The notes beneath the pieces were generated by a model that was given only the letters and a program-made list of their open reading frames with translations, was not told the origin of the DNA and ran no database searches. This document shows, one piece after another, positions 11,501-26,535 of a stretch of 64,000 nucleotides of DNA. The stretch's first letter is position 1. Each line of letters begins with the position of its first letter. The position numbers and the translations under genes were made by a program. The DNA is from Spongilla lacustris (lineage: Eukaryota > Porifera > Demospongiae > Spongillida > Spongillidae), in assembly GCA_949361645.1 (NCBI GenBank), contig OX442417.1, positions 5,500,819 to 5,564,818 on the forward strand. Direction: 5' to 3'.

Positions 11501-14500
11501 ACTAGGTAACATTACATGTATACAAGGTCAGACAAGGACATCCAGCTGAAGGAACAGGTGTGTTAATCATACAGCCTAAGTAAGCAAATCACCTTTTCCC
11601 CACAGCTCCCCCTCCACCTTTTCTTTCCCTCCCCCTACCTTTCCTCCTTCCCCTCCCCCTTCCTTTCCCACATAAATGCCTCTTACCAGCAGTTCAATGT
11701 ACCAAGGGTTGAGGTGGGCCAGTCCTGGAACGTGTCTCTGTAGGTCCTTCAGAATGCGCACCAGACTGCGCACACTGTTGAATGAGGAGGGGTGGGGGGT
11801 GGGGGGGGGGGGGGGGGGGAGAAAGGTTACTAAGAGGGATATGAAGGTTATCACCTGGCAGGAGATGGGACCAAGCACATTGCAAATTGCCTTACTGACA
11901 AGAATAGTTATAAATACTGTAACCCGAGGGTAGATACATTATTATGCTAAATAAACCAGTTAAATTTGCGCAACAATATACATTCCTAGAAGGACATCAC
12001 AGGAATGATGACAGGAACTAAAGCGCAAACCATATGACACCAAAGGCCTGGGCACCCCTCACTCCTCCCCCTTCCTTACATCTTGATGTGGGATGTGTTA
12101 TCCTCCCACCACTTGGCATGCCCTATCATCCTAATGGCCTGGGTACCCCTCCCTCCTCCCCCTTCCTTACATCTTGATATGGGATGTGTTATCCTCCCAC
12201 CACTTGGCATGCCTTATCATCCTAAGGGCATGGGCACCCCTCCCTCCTCCCCCTTCCTTACATCTTGATATGGGATGTGTTATCCTCCCACCACTTGGCA
12301 TGCCTTATCATCCTAATGGCCTGGGCACCCCTCCCTCCTCCCCCTTCCTTATGGGATGTGTTATCCTCCCACCACTTGGCATGCCTTATCATCCTAATGG
12401 CCTGGGCACCCCTCCCCCCTCCCCCTTCCTTACATCTTGATATGGGATGTGTTATCCTCCCACCACTTGGCATGCCTTATCATCCTAAGGGCATGGGCAA
12501 AAGGTTTCATCAGTTCTGCAGTACAAGGAAATAGAGGACATCGGGTGAGTAAGGAACATAGCACAGACATGGACATTCAGAAAGGAACCAACAATGCAAT
12601 CAATGCCTTTCTCACTAATGATAACTTGGACCACAGCTGTAAACATCACAATGTTAGAAGTGGTTACCATAGCAAAAAGCTATACACCACGAGGTAGATT
12701 GCAACTACATGTACCTGTACACACAAATGGAACATCACTCTACAAGTAACTGGTACATAGTCTTGTTCCCTCATCCATATTAAATAGTCAATCATATCCA
12801 GACCATCGTTTGACCACATCTCTGTTTTAATACACTGTAGCTATGGCGTCACTTTGGGCCCCCTCTTTTAAGTGTAGGCGTTGAGACCTTCGGTTGAACC
12901 GCAGGGTTCTTACCTGCATTGCTACCCACACCTATCACTCACTCAAACTTCTTGGCAAAGAGTGGGCATATTCGGCTCCAGCTGGTCTGGCAAAGAAATG
13001 GTTTGACAAAAGCTATGTCGGTTGTGTTACTTTTTTTACCTTATGTTTCGACAGCTCAAAGAATAGGGATCTCCCTGATTAAATCGCAGCAGTGATATTC
13101 CATTATGTCATTACTACATGCCCTATATGGATCTACTCGCGTTGACGACCGGTTTTTTGTCAGGCCATCTCAGGATGTCCTCCAGCATCTCCCAGACCTG
13201 GAACCGCTGCTCCGAACCATAAAGCGAGACATTGGATGACTTTTGCGCGATCTGCCTCAGGGCCGCATAGTGTCATGTGCACCTTATCGAGTGGCCGACT
13301 AATAATCCTGTAAGTGGCAAAACAAAGCACAACACAACTCATGTCTTCTGATGAATTCGATTTTAGCTGTCCAGATGACGAACCGGTAGTGATCACTGAG
13401 ACACCGCCCCCGTGAAACAAACTCAGAAGCCTAACGGCACAGAGGGCACACCAAGACAGCAGACAGGCGAAGTGATCAACAAGACACCAGAGGAAGTTGC
13501 AGGCACCAGCGCCGAACCTGCCTGTAGACAGAAGCTACCCGTAAGTTGCGGGCGAATGGGAACTGTAGAGCTGTGCCCAGATATGTTAGCCGAGCCTATT
13601 TATCCCGAATATCTCTTCTCACAGTCCTACCGAATCCGTGGTCTACTGCTCTCCCTACAGGAGGCACCCAAACAATACCAAACATGCCTAATACAAAAAA
13701 AAAACCCGAAGGCAATTTGAAGGTACCAACACCAAGCAGCAGTGATAATTTTAATCAAGTGATAATTCTGACTAAAGATGGTGATTCTAACCACATATAT
13801 AAAAGTATCTCATTGTTGCTCAAGCATATAGGGAACAACCCACCACATATTATTTCAGCTTTGCTGAATTCACCCTTCGTGATACTAGAAAAGGTTTACA
13901 TCTACATGTCGGTAACTTGTGTGCTTTTGATCATTTTAAAATTGCAAATTAGATATGACATTACAAGTAAATAAAATTAATACCATATTGTTGCCAAACG
14001 AGTTGTGTTCAAATGACAACTGCTCCATAATTAGAGAGCATTCGCCTACTGCACTGGAGTATTTCTCATGGAAGACTATCAGACTAGAACTGAGACATCA
14101 CACACAAGGCACCTTGCATTATAGGTAATGCCCAACTACTGCTTCAAAACAATCATCCTAGCACCTGATATCGTGTGTGTGTGTGCATGTGCTGTATTGT
14201 ATATGTGCATGTGTTTGTAGTGTGCGTGTTGTATTGTTTTAGTGTGGTTGATGCAATGTCACTATTGCCACTCTCTCCCCCACATGGTTCCGTTCTCTAT
14301 CCCTGTCTTCATGGGACCACCAGTGCCACTAATGTTCTTTCTCTTACTACAGTCAGCAGTATGAACAACTTTCTACCCTACCACTCCTGCATCTTGAAGC
14401 GAAGCACCAATTCTTCAAGCATTTAGCTAAAATATGTCGTAACTTTAAGAACATATTGAAAACATTGTCAACCAGGCATCAAATATATTCCTGCTACGTC

Positions 14501-17500
14501 TTGTTGGAACCTAAACTCTATCTGAAGGACATCATTGAAAGTGGTAAATGTAAGTTCAAATTGTACATGTGTATATGTTCTGTTCAGAAGAAAATTCACA
14601 CACACACACACACACAGTGGGAAGTTTGACAGAGTGTAAAAGGTTATTGGAATATTGGAATATGCCACAGATAAACTGTCTGCAGAAAGTCTTCAGGTAC
14701 GGTGTTAATATATTGTTGTATCTCTATATTCATAATCCAGTTCAAAGAAAGCCATTATAAATGGAACAGAATACAGGATCAACGATGTTATATTACTGGA
14801 AACTAAAGGATTTAATCCCTATTTCGGCTTGATAAAGGGATTACACATAACCAAAAATTCAGAGAACTGCTATTTTACATTGCAGTTATTGGAAACTCTC
14901 TGTTTCAATACGCATTACCATGCCTACGAAATTAGCTGCAACACTTCTGCTGAAAGAATATGCTACATCTGTGATACTAAAGTACGTAGAAAGAACTCTG
15001 ATAATCCAATTGCAATGTCAGCACAGCAACAGTCTACAGTGCCTGCTGAACTGTTAACCCCATTTAAGTTATCTGAATCTACTGAAACTCCTGCTGGTAC
15101 CTACCTAGATGTCGGATTAATTGCTGCCTGAGCTGGGTACAGTGTCCATGTAAGGAGTAAATTATCCCACATCACAGTTGTTGTGATCTTTCTTACCTCA
15201 TCACTTACATGTACCGTATATTGTTCTTGAAGGAGGAATCATGAAGAGGTGATGACCTACGTCAATTGTTGGAACTTGTCTTTTTACTTGGAGGTATGCT
15301 ACCATCACTGATTGTTCTGAAGTGATCTACAATACTCTCCGTCTCTATACCAATACCAGTCTGGTCAATGGAAGACTGCACCTCTCTTCTGCACACACAC
15401 ATCAGCTCCTCCAACACATCAAGAACTGAAACCTAACCGACAATTTGATGTCTACAACCCTCCAGGTTGTAAATAATAAGTTAATAACGCGCGGTAGAGA
15501 TTGTCCAGGATGATATCAATTGTTTTGAAAGGGAGAAGATATATGGTAAGTTGTGCAAGGATATTAGATGGTGATGGTGTAAAGGTGGTCCTGTTTCCTG
15601 TGAATTGACCATAACAGCAGCAAGAATAATAAACAGATAACAGATACCAGGGGTCGCACGGAAGATAAAGTGCTTCCTCATCCCCTCCTCAATCCTCCTG
15701 CCATTATGGGATGATATCTGTATGATATGCTGCACAATTAGTACTATAGACCATGCCATTTTGTTCGCCTCCAGGGGGACGTTTTTGTCCCCCCTCCAGG
15801 TGGATGGCCCAGAAAACTATTTGCCCATCTTGACAGAGGTAGTGTGTGTTATTGACCATAACAGCAGCAAGAATAATAAACAGTTAACAGATACCATCCT
15901 GACGCAGCTTGACACACGTGTGCGCAAGTCACGACGGATACCCATGCGTGACTCGAGTTATTTTGTGTTTTGCACGCATCCGGTTAAACATGGCACGACA
16001 TGGCATTTTCGAGACACGAGCTCGCATGCAAGGGTCACGACTTCACACTTTCGGGACACGATGTAACTATTGTTGTGCAAGCGTACGTTGAATTGTTACT
16101 TAAAAGAGGGCATGAGCTCGCATGCAATCGTCGTCGTCAAAGGCGGAAAGATCCATTTCAATTCAAGCGAAGGAAATAGGTACCTTCTCGTAGGTCTACA
16201 AGTTGTAATACGACAGACGTGTAGATGAAACGCCCTGGACTCCAATATCTGGTTCACTTCAACCAATAACTTGCTTAAAATATAATGTAACAATTCTTTA
16301 TCCATACGCGATGACTCAGGGGGTATACAACTGCATATACCGGTACATGTGTATGCAAGCTCAATATGAAATTCGACTTGTTATGAACAGTTTATAAAGT
16401 ATTTCATTGTGATTCACTGAGGTTTTGCATTGTTTGAAGCTAATTTCGTGTCATTTTAAGCAAGAATGCGTGCACTGCAACGGTTTGATGTATTATTATG
16501 ATGCGGACGTTTTATAAACCGATGGGAATACATTTTCTTGTTTTCTTACACAGGTGCACCTACACGAACGTTTATTTTGGGAAACGGAGAAAAATCTCAT
16601 TTCTGGATGAGATGTGTATTTCATTGCAGCATTTGAACTCTGTAATTATGCTGTGTACTTGTTTCAAACTTTTCAAAGCGTTTATATGTCCGCAAAACGG
16701 TTTAAAAACTGCTGTTCATGAGTCTGTAACGAGGGGGTGTGGCCCAATATACGTAACAATCAATTCCTACTTGCTATTACTAAGCATTGTGACAATAATA
16801 GTAATGACAATTCAATTGCAGAACTAAACAGTGCTCTGGCTATTTCCATCATAATGATTTTCCTACATTGACGTTGCTCACACAGACATATGTGTACATC
16901 CACATTAGGTGGCACACTTACGAGTAGCTGTAATGTTGGACCTTACCTGTGCTTACAGTCATTGCGTGAATCCCAGAGCAGTGGGTCATGACCACGTAAT
17001 GGTGTCATGACAACGGTGGTCATAGAGGGGGGGGGGGGGGCTTTGCATTTAGAGGACTGGGGACCTCTCAGGTAAAAATTATCAAGAGCCATCTTCATAT
17101 TAAAACATGATCCAGTTATGGCATGGATAACGGGATCCGCGTTGACGCCATTACTCAGTACGTTTGCTGCCCTAATCTTCACATGAGACTGGCAGAGAAA
17201 TGTACTGGCTCATTCGACAGACGAAGCCTTGGTTGTATTTCGAGCCCGCCAATTTGCCAACGATTGGGATTATACAGCCGTCTTCATATTCGAACATCAT
17301 CCAATTATGGCATGGATAACCTTAGATGTCTTTCAACAGTCGGCCAATTCTATACTCAATATGAAGTATGTCATTATGTCCACTGGTTTTATTACCAAAT
17401 GGTCAAGGAGATGACACCTATGTCGGCAGTGTGTGTGTATAGGAATAGGCACCAGCTGGGCTCTCACGGAGATATACGTATACATCTTTGTAGGTAACTG

Positions 17501-20500
17501 TGCATGCTCCAACTGGAATGCCTCAATGTGTAAGCAGGTACCTCACGATGCTGCAGAAGTGGAAAAGTTTATTGCAACAATGATTTTGGTGGGCATAGTA
17601 CTGTACCATGCCATCGACGATTTCTGGTGTATTTCTTGGCCATTCGAACGCAAATACATTTCAAATTTCTCACCATCACCACAACATAGCTTCACTGTGT
17701 CCCTGGTGCATCACGTAATCTCAGGCCACGATTCTTCTCTCTTGCCCCCCAGGCACACCCGTCACCAACACCACCTCCTCCAAGACTAGCAGAGTTGCTA
17801 CTGCAAACTTTGGAGGACATCATCAACCTCCTTACAACATGGCTGGACACGCTATCTGGTGGGAATAATTTTTATAAATATCAACTCGACCATTAACGTG
17901 TAAACTGCTTTTTTCCACCAGCTCGTTCGCCTTCCCAAACACCATACACTGGTACATAGGATGAGGACTCCATATCGGTTGTGCATTTGACCCTAACATC
18001 ATCTATAGGCGATGGTGCTAGCGGCGAGCCTTGCGACGTGCTGGTGAATCCATTAGCTTACCGCAGAAAATATTAATGTCATTAGGTACCAAGGCAGAGT
18101 CAGGTGCAAAGGAAAACACATACTTAACAGAGCACACAGCAGATGATACCGTTCCCGTCGATCTACCAAAGTATGGCAGGGAACTTGAAATGTATTGATC
18201 CTATTCTTTATCAAGGAAGCGCCCCTGCTCTAGCAAGGCCACAGATGCTTCGCAAAAGTACATAAATGAAAGGTCACAGCAAAATCTACAAGGGTGAGCA
18301 TGTAGTGAACACACTGGTAAGGAACCAATAGTTCAGCTACATCATGAACATAGGGGGATCAGTGTGGATGACAGCATTATTAGACACATTGTATTAAAGC
18401 AGACTATCATTCCTACAATACATGCCCAAGAAACCTCACAAGTGGGGAATAAAGGCTTGGGTGCTGTCAGAAGCAAAGTCAGGTTACATTTGGAACTGGT
18501 GATGAAGTTTATTAAGTATGGAAATCAGGTGTTGCAACTGTGTAGGAGGATGCGAGAAGTGTTATCAATTCACCTAGCTGTGTACATGGTTGTGGGATAG
18601 TATCGTTAGAGGCATCCTTCACTCAAGTAAATAGGAAACTAAATGCAGGTACTAGTACAGATACAAATTGCTCAGAATCAGTTAGTTTTTACAACACATA
18701 CATAGGAGGTGTTGACAGGGGTGATGAGCTTCGAGGCTACTACAAAACATGAACCAAGTGCAGCATATTTATTCTGGTTACTAAACTAAAAATAATGCCC
18801 TCATACTGTAAAAAAAATGACAATAAATGACTCAGTCACTAAGGTTGTCCTTGGTGATCAGCTTATTGCAGCAAAGAAGAACAGCAGTCACTGACTCAGC
18901 ATGGTTCCACATCAAACTGCCCTCATCCTTGTTCAACAGCTGCAGCCACATGCTCAACTGTTCTATTCCCATCAGCTGTTGAATCCTAAAGTGGTAAAGG
19001 GGTAACTAGCGCTAGGGTGGTGCTATCTAAGAGAAGGGAAGTGTTTTGAGCGATAAGGGAGTTGTTGATACAGTGGGCGTTAATAAGGGTAACGATGCAT
19101 GTGTATCAGCAAGCCAACCCACCTTGGAGTCCGTGGCAATGGTAGGCAATGCAGGAGGGGAGAAAATTTCTTTCGAAGGGACACCTGCTATACTAGGGGA
19201 GCAGAACCTTTGGTTGTAGTGGATCAAAGTGAGGAGAATGATGAGGAAGTAAAAAAGTCGAATAAGAAGAAGTTGCTGGATGACCTACGTCAATTGTTGG
19301 AACTTGTCTTTTTACTTGGAGGTATGCTACCATCACTGATTGTTCTGAAGTGATCTACAATACTCTCCGTCTCTATACCAATACCAATCTGGTCAATAGA
19401 AGACTGCATCTCTCTTTTGCCCACACACATCAGCTCATCCAACACACCTATATGCACATCAAGAACTGCAACCTAACCGAAGATTTGATGTCTACAACCC
19501 TCCTGGTTGTAAATAACATGCGGTAGAGATTGCCCAGGATGATATCAATTGCATTGCCAAGTTTTGAAAGGGAAAAGATATATGGGAAGTTGTGCAAGGA
19601 TATTAGATGGCGATGGTGTAAAGGTGGTCCTGTTTCCTGTGAATTGACCATAACAGCAGCAAGAATGATAAACAGATAACAGAAAAATTCCTCAATAATA
19701 ACAACTTTTTACCAATCATATTCAGTCAACCTATGTGAAAAAAATTATCGAGAGCCATCTTACTTCATATTAGAACATCATCCAGTTATGGCATGGATGT
19801 CTTTCAACAGTCGGCCAATTCTATACTCAATATGAAGTATGTCATTATGTCCACTGGTTTTATTACCAAATGGTCAAGGAGATGACACCTAAGTCGGCAG
19901 TGACTCACTGTTGCTGTGATCATCAGCACAATACATCTTCACAGTGTTCACAGCTATAACAGCTTGTGAACAATGTATATGTTGTATACATGTATGCTCC
20001 CTATGTTGTGCAGGCCTATGATGCCCGGCGAGGTAGCTGGCCTCTGCGCACTTTGTGTACCAAAATTCCTTTTGTTTAAAATATAATTAAGGAGGGTGAG
20101 TGTGGATTGGAAAGTGGCAATGGTGTTTCCAAAGGAGCAGATTTGCCAAGTAACAGAGCTGGTGGTAGCATCCCTGAGTTCACTTAGCACAGTGGTGCGT
20201 GTGGTAACGAACCTGGGCAAAATGGTCTATTAACTGTTTCCAGAGTACTTAATAGAATACATAGTCTTGGAATCAAATATGTATGGAAAGCGGTACAATC
20301 TCAGCCATGCTGCATACCTGAACAATCACCATTTTACACGCAATATGTTCACTCACCATGACATACAAAAGGTACTGGGCCTGATCATCTGCATGGGGAT
20401 AGTAAACATGCCAAGTGCAGAGCACTACAGGAACTCAAGATGGCTGTTCAACTCTTAACAATTTCCGTTCAATCATGAGCAAGGATATATTTCTACTTGC

Positions 20501-23500
20501 GATGAAGTTTCACACAAGGTGTCACAGCAAAATCTACAATGTTGAGCATGTACCTGTAGTGAATACACTGGTATGGAACCAAATTCACTTAGCCAGACAA
20601 ATTTGCAGCCCTGGGTGTGGTACAAGGCCACAGGGCTGTAATTATCTGCACTGATGAAATCAGAACGGTCTTCTACGTTGATGGAAGACCTCTTATTAAG
20701 GCAGTGTAGTGGGAGGGCATTGGTAGAGGTTAAAGGAAAAATGTTTTCCCCTCACCATGATATAAACAATGGAGGCAGCAAAACTGCCTGGGAGTATACC
20801 TATGCTGCCTCCCACAAGATCTCCAGGCATCATTTGAGGAGCTATTAGCTGAATTTTAATGTTAAGGTTGTACTTAAAGTTCAGCTACATCATGAACATA
20901 GGGGGATCATTGTGGATGAGAGTATGATTACATATTAAGGCAGACTGTCATTCCTACAATACATGCCCAAGAAACCACACAAGTAGGAAATAAGGGTGCT
21001 GTCAGAAGCAAAGCCAGGTTACACTTGGAATTTCCAGTTGTACACTGGCAAGGATGATACAAGGAAAGATGACACTCATCTCAAAGCTCCCACAAGAACT
21101 AGAAGGAAAAGGTTGAGCATGTAGTGAACACACTGGTACAAAACCAATAGTTCAGCTACATCATGAACATAGTCCTCCTCTACATGTAATTGTACCACAG
21201 ACCCCACTGTAGGATGGCGCAGGAGGAGCACATGGAGGAGCCTGTGATAGCTGAATCATATTATTAGTACAAAGCTGACGGTTTGTTTTTAATTTCTAAG
21301 TCAATATTTAGTTTTAAACTACGTAAGATTATGGAAATTGAATTACAGACCGAAATTTAGCAAATAACCTCGTACCCCATATCACAAGTATTTTTATCAT
21401 GCAGCAGCAACAAGGCCATAGGGATCAGTGTGGATGAGAGCATTATGGCAGACTGTCATTCCTACTACAAACAGCCCAGGAAACCTTGGGAATAACAGCT
21501 TGGGTGCTGACAGAAGTGAATATAGGTTACACTTGGAACTGGTGATGTTTCTGCAAATAGGTATGGAAATTAGGTGTTGCTACAGTGTAGGAGGATGCGA
21601 GAAGTGTTCTTAAAGTCCCCTAGCTGTGTACATGGTTATGGGATAGTATCGCTGAAGCTTCAGAGGCATCCTTCACAGCAAGGATGGACAAAAAGGTTGT
21701 CATGATAATGTCATCATCCCACAAGACAAACTTACGTAAAGGAAACTAAAAGATGGTACTAGTACAGATGTAAATTGCTCAGAATCAGTTAGCTTTTACA
21801 ACACATACATAGAAGGTGTTGACAGGGGTGATGAGCTTCGAGGCTACTACAAAGTGCAGCAAATTTTATACATGCACGCTCTGGTTCCTAAGCTGAAAAT
21901 GATTCCCACATACTAAACTGACCCAATAAACGACTCAGTCATGAAGGTTGTCCCTCAAGCAGTACAGACTGAAAGGATCAGCTTATTGGTGACTATAACA
22001 GCAGCAAGATACCTGGAAGAACGGCAGTCACTGACTCAGCATGGTTCCACATCAAACACCCCTTGTTCAACAGCTGCAGCCACACGCTCAACTGCTCCAT
22101 TCCCATCAGCTGTTGAAGCAGCCGTTACAAAAGAACACTTCTTCACTTCTACAGATTAAATTGACCAGGAGACCTGATAATCCAGTTGCAACCTTCAATC
22201 CCGTTCAATTTATTTGAATCTACCCACATATCTTGCGTGTTGGACGTTGATCAATTGCTTTAGTAGCTGTGTTCCGAGTCTGAAATATTTATATTTAATC
22301 CCTGCATGTTTATATGCAACCACAGCTAAACTGCTGGCAGGCTATATAAGGAAAGGGACAATCTACATCCACCATCAACAATAACCTGACCCTGGAAGCA
22401 GCAACCAGTAGGATTGAAGAACACATACAACCACAGCTAAGTAACTTTACATCAACTAATGTAACATCCTATCCACAGACCTCTGCTCAAACACTGATAA
22501 TTCCTAAACAAACAACAGATGTAGGGACAAGCAGGCCAGAGGGAACGGGGCAAACCTACACGCACCATCAACTAACACACGTATACATGTACATGCATAC
22601 GTATTTACAACAGCTATCGCTTATCTGCAGTGCCCATAAGAGAGCATTTTATAATGACACAATGACCCCTTCTATACTTGGCCACAAGATGCTCTAGGGT
22701 ACCCACATTTAGGTGGGGAGGTCGCCATTGGTCACTAACCACTCAACTTAGTCGTCAATCTAATGATGAACGCTACAAACCGCTAATAATGTTCAAATTC
22801 CACAAAGTAGTATACAACAATATTGAACCCTGCTCGTTAGTCATAGATAGATGAATGCTTTTAAACAGCAACATGTAATTGAGTAAGAGTGTTGCATAAA
22901 CGTCTTGTTCTGTTGGGATAGTTCGGTGATGACAAGGCCCATCTTATTTTGGAGACGTACTGTATGTCACTAAGGATGTTTGTATTCGGAAGGCCACAGT
23001 ACAGTACCTAATTCATATGATTTAAGTAGTTCATGGCAACTCGTCAATCACATCCTTCGTCAAGACTCACGTAGTCCCTCGCTGAAATTCCAAAATCACA
23101 TTGTCAACCTCCGTTGCAATCTTCTCAACAGTCTATGTCACCACCTTCTTATTACATACCACCATCTTTTCAAGATCAGTAGTGGACTGGATACCACCAA
23201 TCACTCCAGTGGCAGGCCAACATCAACTCATGGTTCGGTACACAAGTGGTCTTATTTGGCCAGAACACTTCCTGACACAGCAATGCTCTTCTAACCCCTT
23301 GAAGATTGTGATTCGTTCCAAGTTCATTCCATGTCTAACTGGCAGGGCACCACCTCATGATTTAGAAAGCAACCTACTCTCATGCCATCCGAGAATGATA
23401 AGCTGCAAGCTGAAGCTGGACATGGGTTTAAAAATTCCACAGGGACTTGTGAAGTACCTCCTACTGTTATTGGCTCTCCAATGAATCCAAGGTGTTTCAA

Positions 23501-26500
23501 GGATAATCCTCCTTGTTTGCCATAGTCCCAAGAGATCAAGAAAGGGGATGGCTGAAAGCTGGCTCTTACTTTTATTGTTAAAAAAACGCTACAGCACATA
23601 GGCTTGGGAAATGTAATTAGAGGTAAGTATGAATGTCATTAGCGGTTTTAAATAGAGGTTAACGTATGTTAAGTGAGGTTTAATGAGCCAGAGAGGCGGC
23701 TCTGATTAGCCGCAGCGTTGCGCATGCGTGTTCGTCGTGTCAGGTGCGTGTTCTGTCGCGGGGTGGCTTGTGGGTGCGAGTGAGGTTTATTTTGTTTTGT
23801 ATCTATTTTGAGGTGATGGCAAACAACGGGGTCCTTCCCGAGCTGGCAGAGGTGGATGAGGGTGGCACTTGGGAGAAGCGTTTCACTCGCCTGGAGCAGC
23901 TGGTCACCACGCTAGTGGCCGAGGTGGGGAGGACTACCCGAGTGTCCTCGGGGCCAAGCCCGGCGGGAGACGGTAAGTGTGGGAGTGGGAGGGGGGGGGG
24001 GGGCTGGGTAAGATGCCGGGATATCCATGCGTAGTCTTAGGGACGATGCCCTCGGCGGCTGACCTCGACGCGGTGCCGTTGACTGGGCTCGGGGGTCAGC
24101 CCCAGATGCCAGCGGGAGAGCCCAGCGCAGCGTCGTCGTCCTCGGCAATTCTAGCGGGGGCCATACAGCCCCCTCACACTCTTCAGCCGGTGCTTCCGAT
24201 ACAATCCGCGTCTGCTACTCACGCTTGTGGCTCTCAGCCTCCTCAGCCCGTGGCGTCTTCCCGGCCCACGGCATTTGCCATGCTTGGTGGTTCCCACTCG
24301 CATGAGCCCATAGCGCAGTCCCAAGCAGTCGGCCCGCAACCATTGCAGCCCGTGGCGTTGACTCAACTCATGGCATTGCCCCAGGTTAGTGCTTGTTTCG
24401 GTGTTTTTACTCAGCCCGTGGCGTTGTCATAGCTCATGGCGCTGACTGCGGTTTGTGGTTCCCTCCCTTGGCGCAGTCCCAGGCGGGTGGCCCACCGTCG
24501 TTGCAGCCCGTGGTGTTGACTCAACCCATGGCGTTGCCCCAGGTTAGTGCTTGTTTCGGTGTTTTTACTCAGCCCGTGGCGTTGTTCCAGCCCGCGGCGT
24601 TGACTATGGTCTGTGGTTCCCACCTGCGGCGTAGTTTCAGGCAGGTGGCCCGCAGTCATTGCAGCCCGTGGCGTTTACTCAACCCATGGCGTTGCCCCAG
24701 GTTAGTGCTTGCCTCGGTGTTTTGACTCAGCCCGTGGCGTTGTCCCAGCCCACGGCGTTGACTTTGTTATTCCAGCCCATGGCGTCCATGCGGCCCGTGG
24801 CGCTGCCAGGCGCACAGCTACATCAGCCAGTGACGTTGACCCAGTCCGCAGCGTCGTCTATGCCGGCAGTGGGCTGCGATCCCTGGGGTCAGCCATCGGC
24901 GGAGATTGGTGTCACAGGTCAGCACCCCCATGCACCAGCGATGGTGGGGGTGCCTGTAGGGGAGGGGATGCAGCCAGTCCCGATGAAGATAGCTGAGAAG
25001 ATCTGGGCTTGGGAGTTTGTCGACATGGTCGACCTCCTTCCGGAGCAGTAGGCAGTAAAAAAGGACATGCACCTGTTGGCGCAGCTGATGCCAGCCAGGA
25101 GGCGCAAACAAGTTGAGGACATAAATGTGTGGCTGCAATGTTTCATATCTTACGTCAGTGTGATGTCGAGGCGTTTCCCGACCGACGTGGTGGAGCTGTT
25201 GGCGTATATGGCACACATTCATAAGACAACCCAGGAGTTTCCGGGCAAGGCCTGGGTGGAGTATGACACTACTTTTCGGATGCAAGCAGCGTCGCCTGGG
25301 AACAGGTGGTGGTCGTGCGTCAATCCTTCAATCTACGCTGTGTCCTTCTCTGGGAAGGCGTCGTCGGGCAAGCGTTGTGAGCTTTGTTCTTCCATTGCCC
25401 ACGTGACACAGGCATGCAGCCTGGCAGCAGACAATGTGGATGTGGCCTATGGCTGGCGTATGGTGAAGTCGGTGGTGGCCTCCCTGGCTAGTTCATCACA
25501 GGAGACGCGGCCGTCAGGAAACCGTCTGATGCTCCTGTGATGAACTAGCCTCTGGGCATTCCAGGGTCTTCCCCTGGCTCCCCGAAGCCATACTCACATC
25601 GGACAGTGAGGGGTGTGGCCCCTACGCCCTACTTCGGTCCCGGTTCTGGGCAGCTTGACGTGGGAGCTGGGGGGCGACCGGGCCCGGCACTTGCCAAACC
25701 CTTGCTAGATGCGCTATAACGTGTGGGTAGATGGGGGGGGGGGGGTCACGTCCGAAATCCCGCTGGTGCAAGGGGGAGGGGTCTCCTTCCCCTCTTGACC
25801 TGCCGCCCAGGTGTAGCCCATTAAACAGCTTACATGTATGACACTGACAGTTGCCTAATACCCAATGAATGTGCCTTATTTTCCAAATAAGGAGCTGCTA
25901 CTTTTCCATATAATCAGTACATGTCAGGCAACTCACATGTTTTCCTAGTATTGAACAAGTGGTAAACCACATTATTACCACATACATATATAAATGATAT
26001 TCACAACAATATTACAACAAATTTTGTATAGGCTTGTCACCATAACAAACATCACATATTGTAGCACCACATTGTAGTACCACATATTGTAGCACCACAT
26101 TGTAGCACCACATATTGTAGCACCACATTGTAGCACCACATATTATAGCACCACATATTGTAGCCCCACATATTGTAGCACCACATATTGTGGAGCACCA
26201 GATATTGTAGCACCACATATTGTAGCACCACATTGTAGCACCACATATTGTAGCACCACATTGTAGCACCACATATTATAGCACCACATATTGTAGCCCC
26301 ACATATTGTAGCACCACATATTGTAGCACCACATTGTAGCACCACATATTGTAGCACTACATATTGTAGCACTACATACATGTATTGTAGCACTACAAGT
26401 TGTATCACCACCACAAACACGCAAATGCACACACACACACGCAATAGCACACACACACACGCAATAGCACACACACACACGCAATAGCACACACACACAC

Positions 26501-26535
26501 GCAATAGCACACACACACGCAATAGCACACGCAAT

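Larger units (their letters stand above)
7159..11686. other. ILF2 intron with TE relics and arrays
   Basis: 4.5-kb intron. From left to right: a ~150-bp element at 7620-7770 that recurs inverted at 17120-17275; a BED-like transposase relic (8205-8700, minus); a hairpin at 8725-8752 (GTCCGAAC...GTTCGGAC); an unassigned low-complexity stretch 9400-9860; a ~32-bp GT/CCCC array at 10187-10350; G-tract blocks at 10410-10570; and a 22-bp array at 11130-11465. No host exon is needed here, as phases join across it. Confidence 0.6.

Noticed and set aside
12258..12473. Repeated exons giving a protein with several AIRMIRHAKWWEDN copies
   Set aside because: Downstream units have a purine-rich tract before AG and the NF45 alignment needs only one copy; kept as a splice-donor array.
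7620..17275. One 9.6-kb transposon bounded by the inverted 150-bp copies
   Set aside because: It would include three ILF2 coding exons (8, 9 and, in part of the span, the splice array); independent insertions are simpler.
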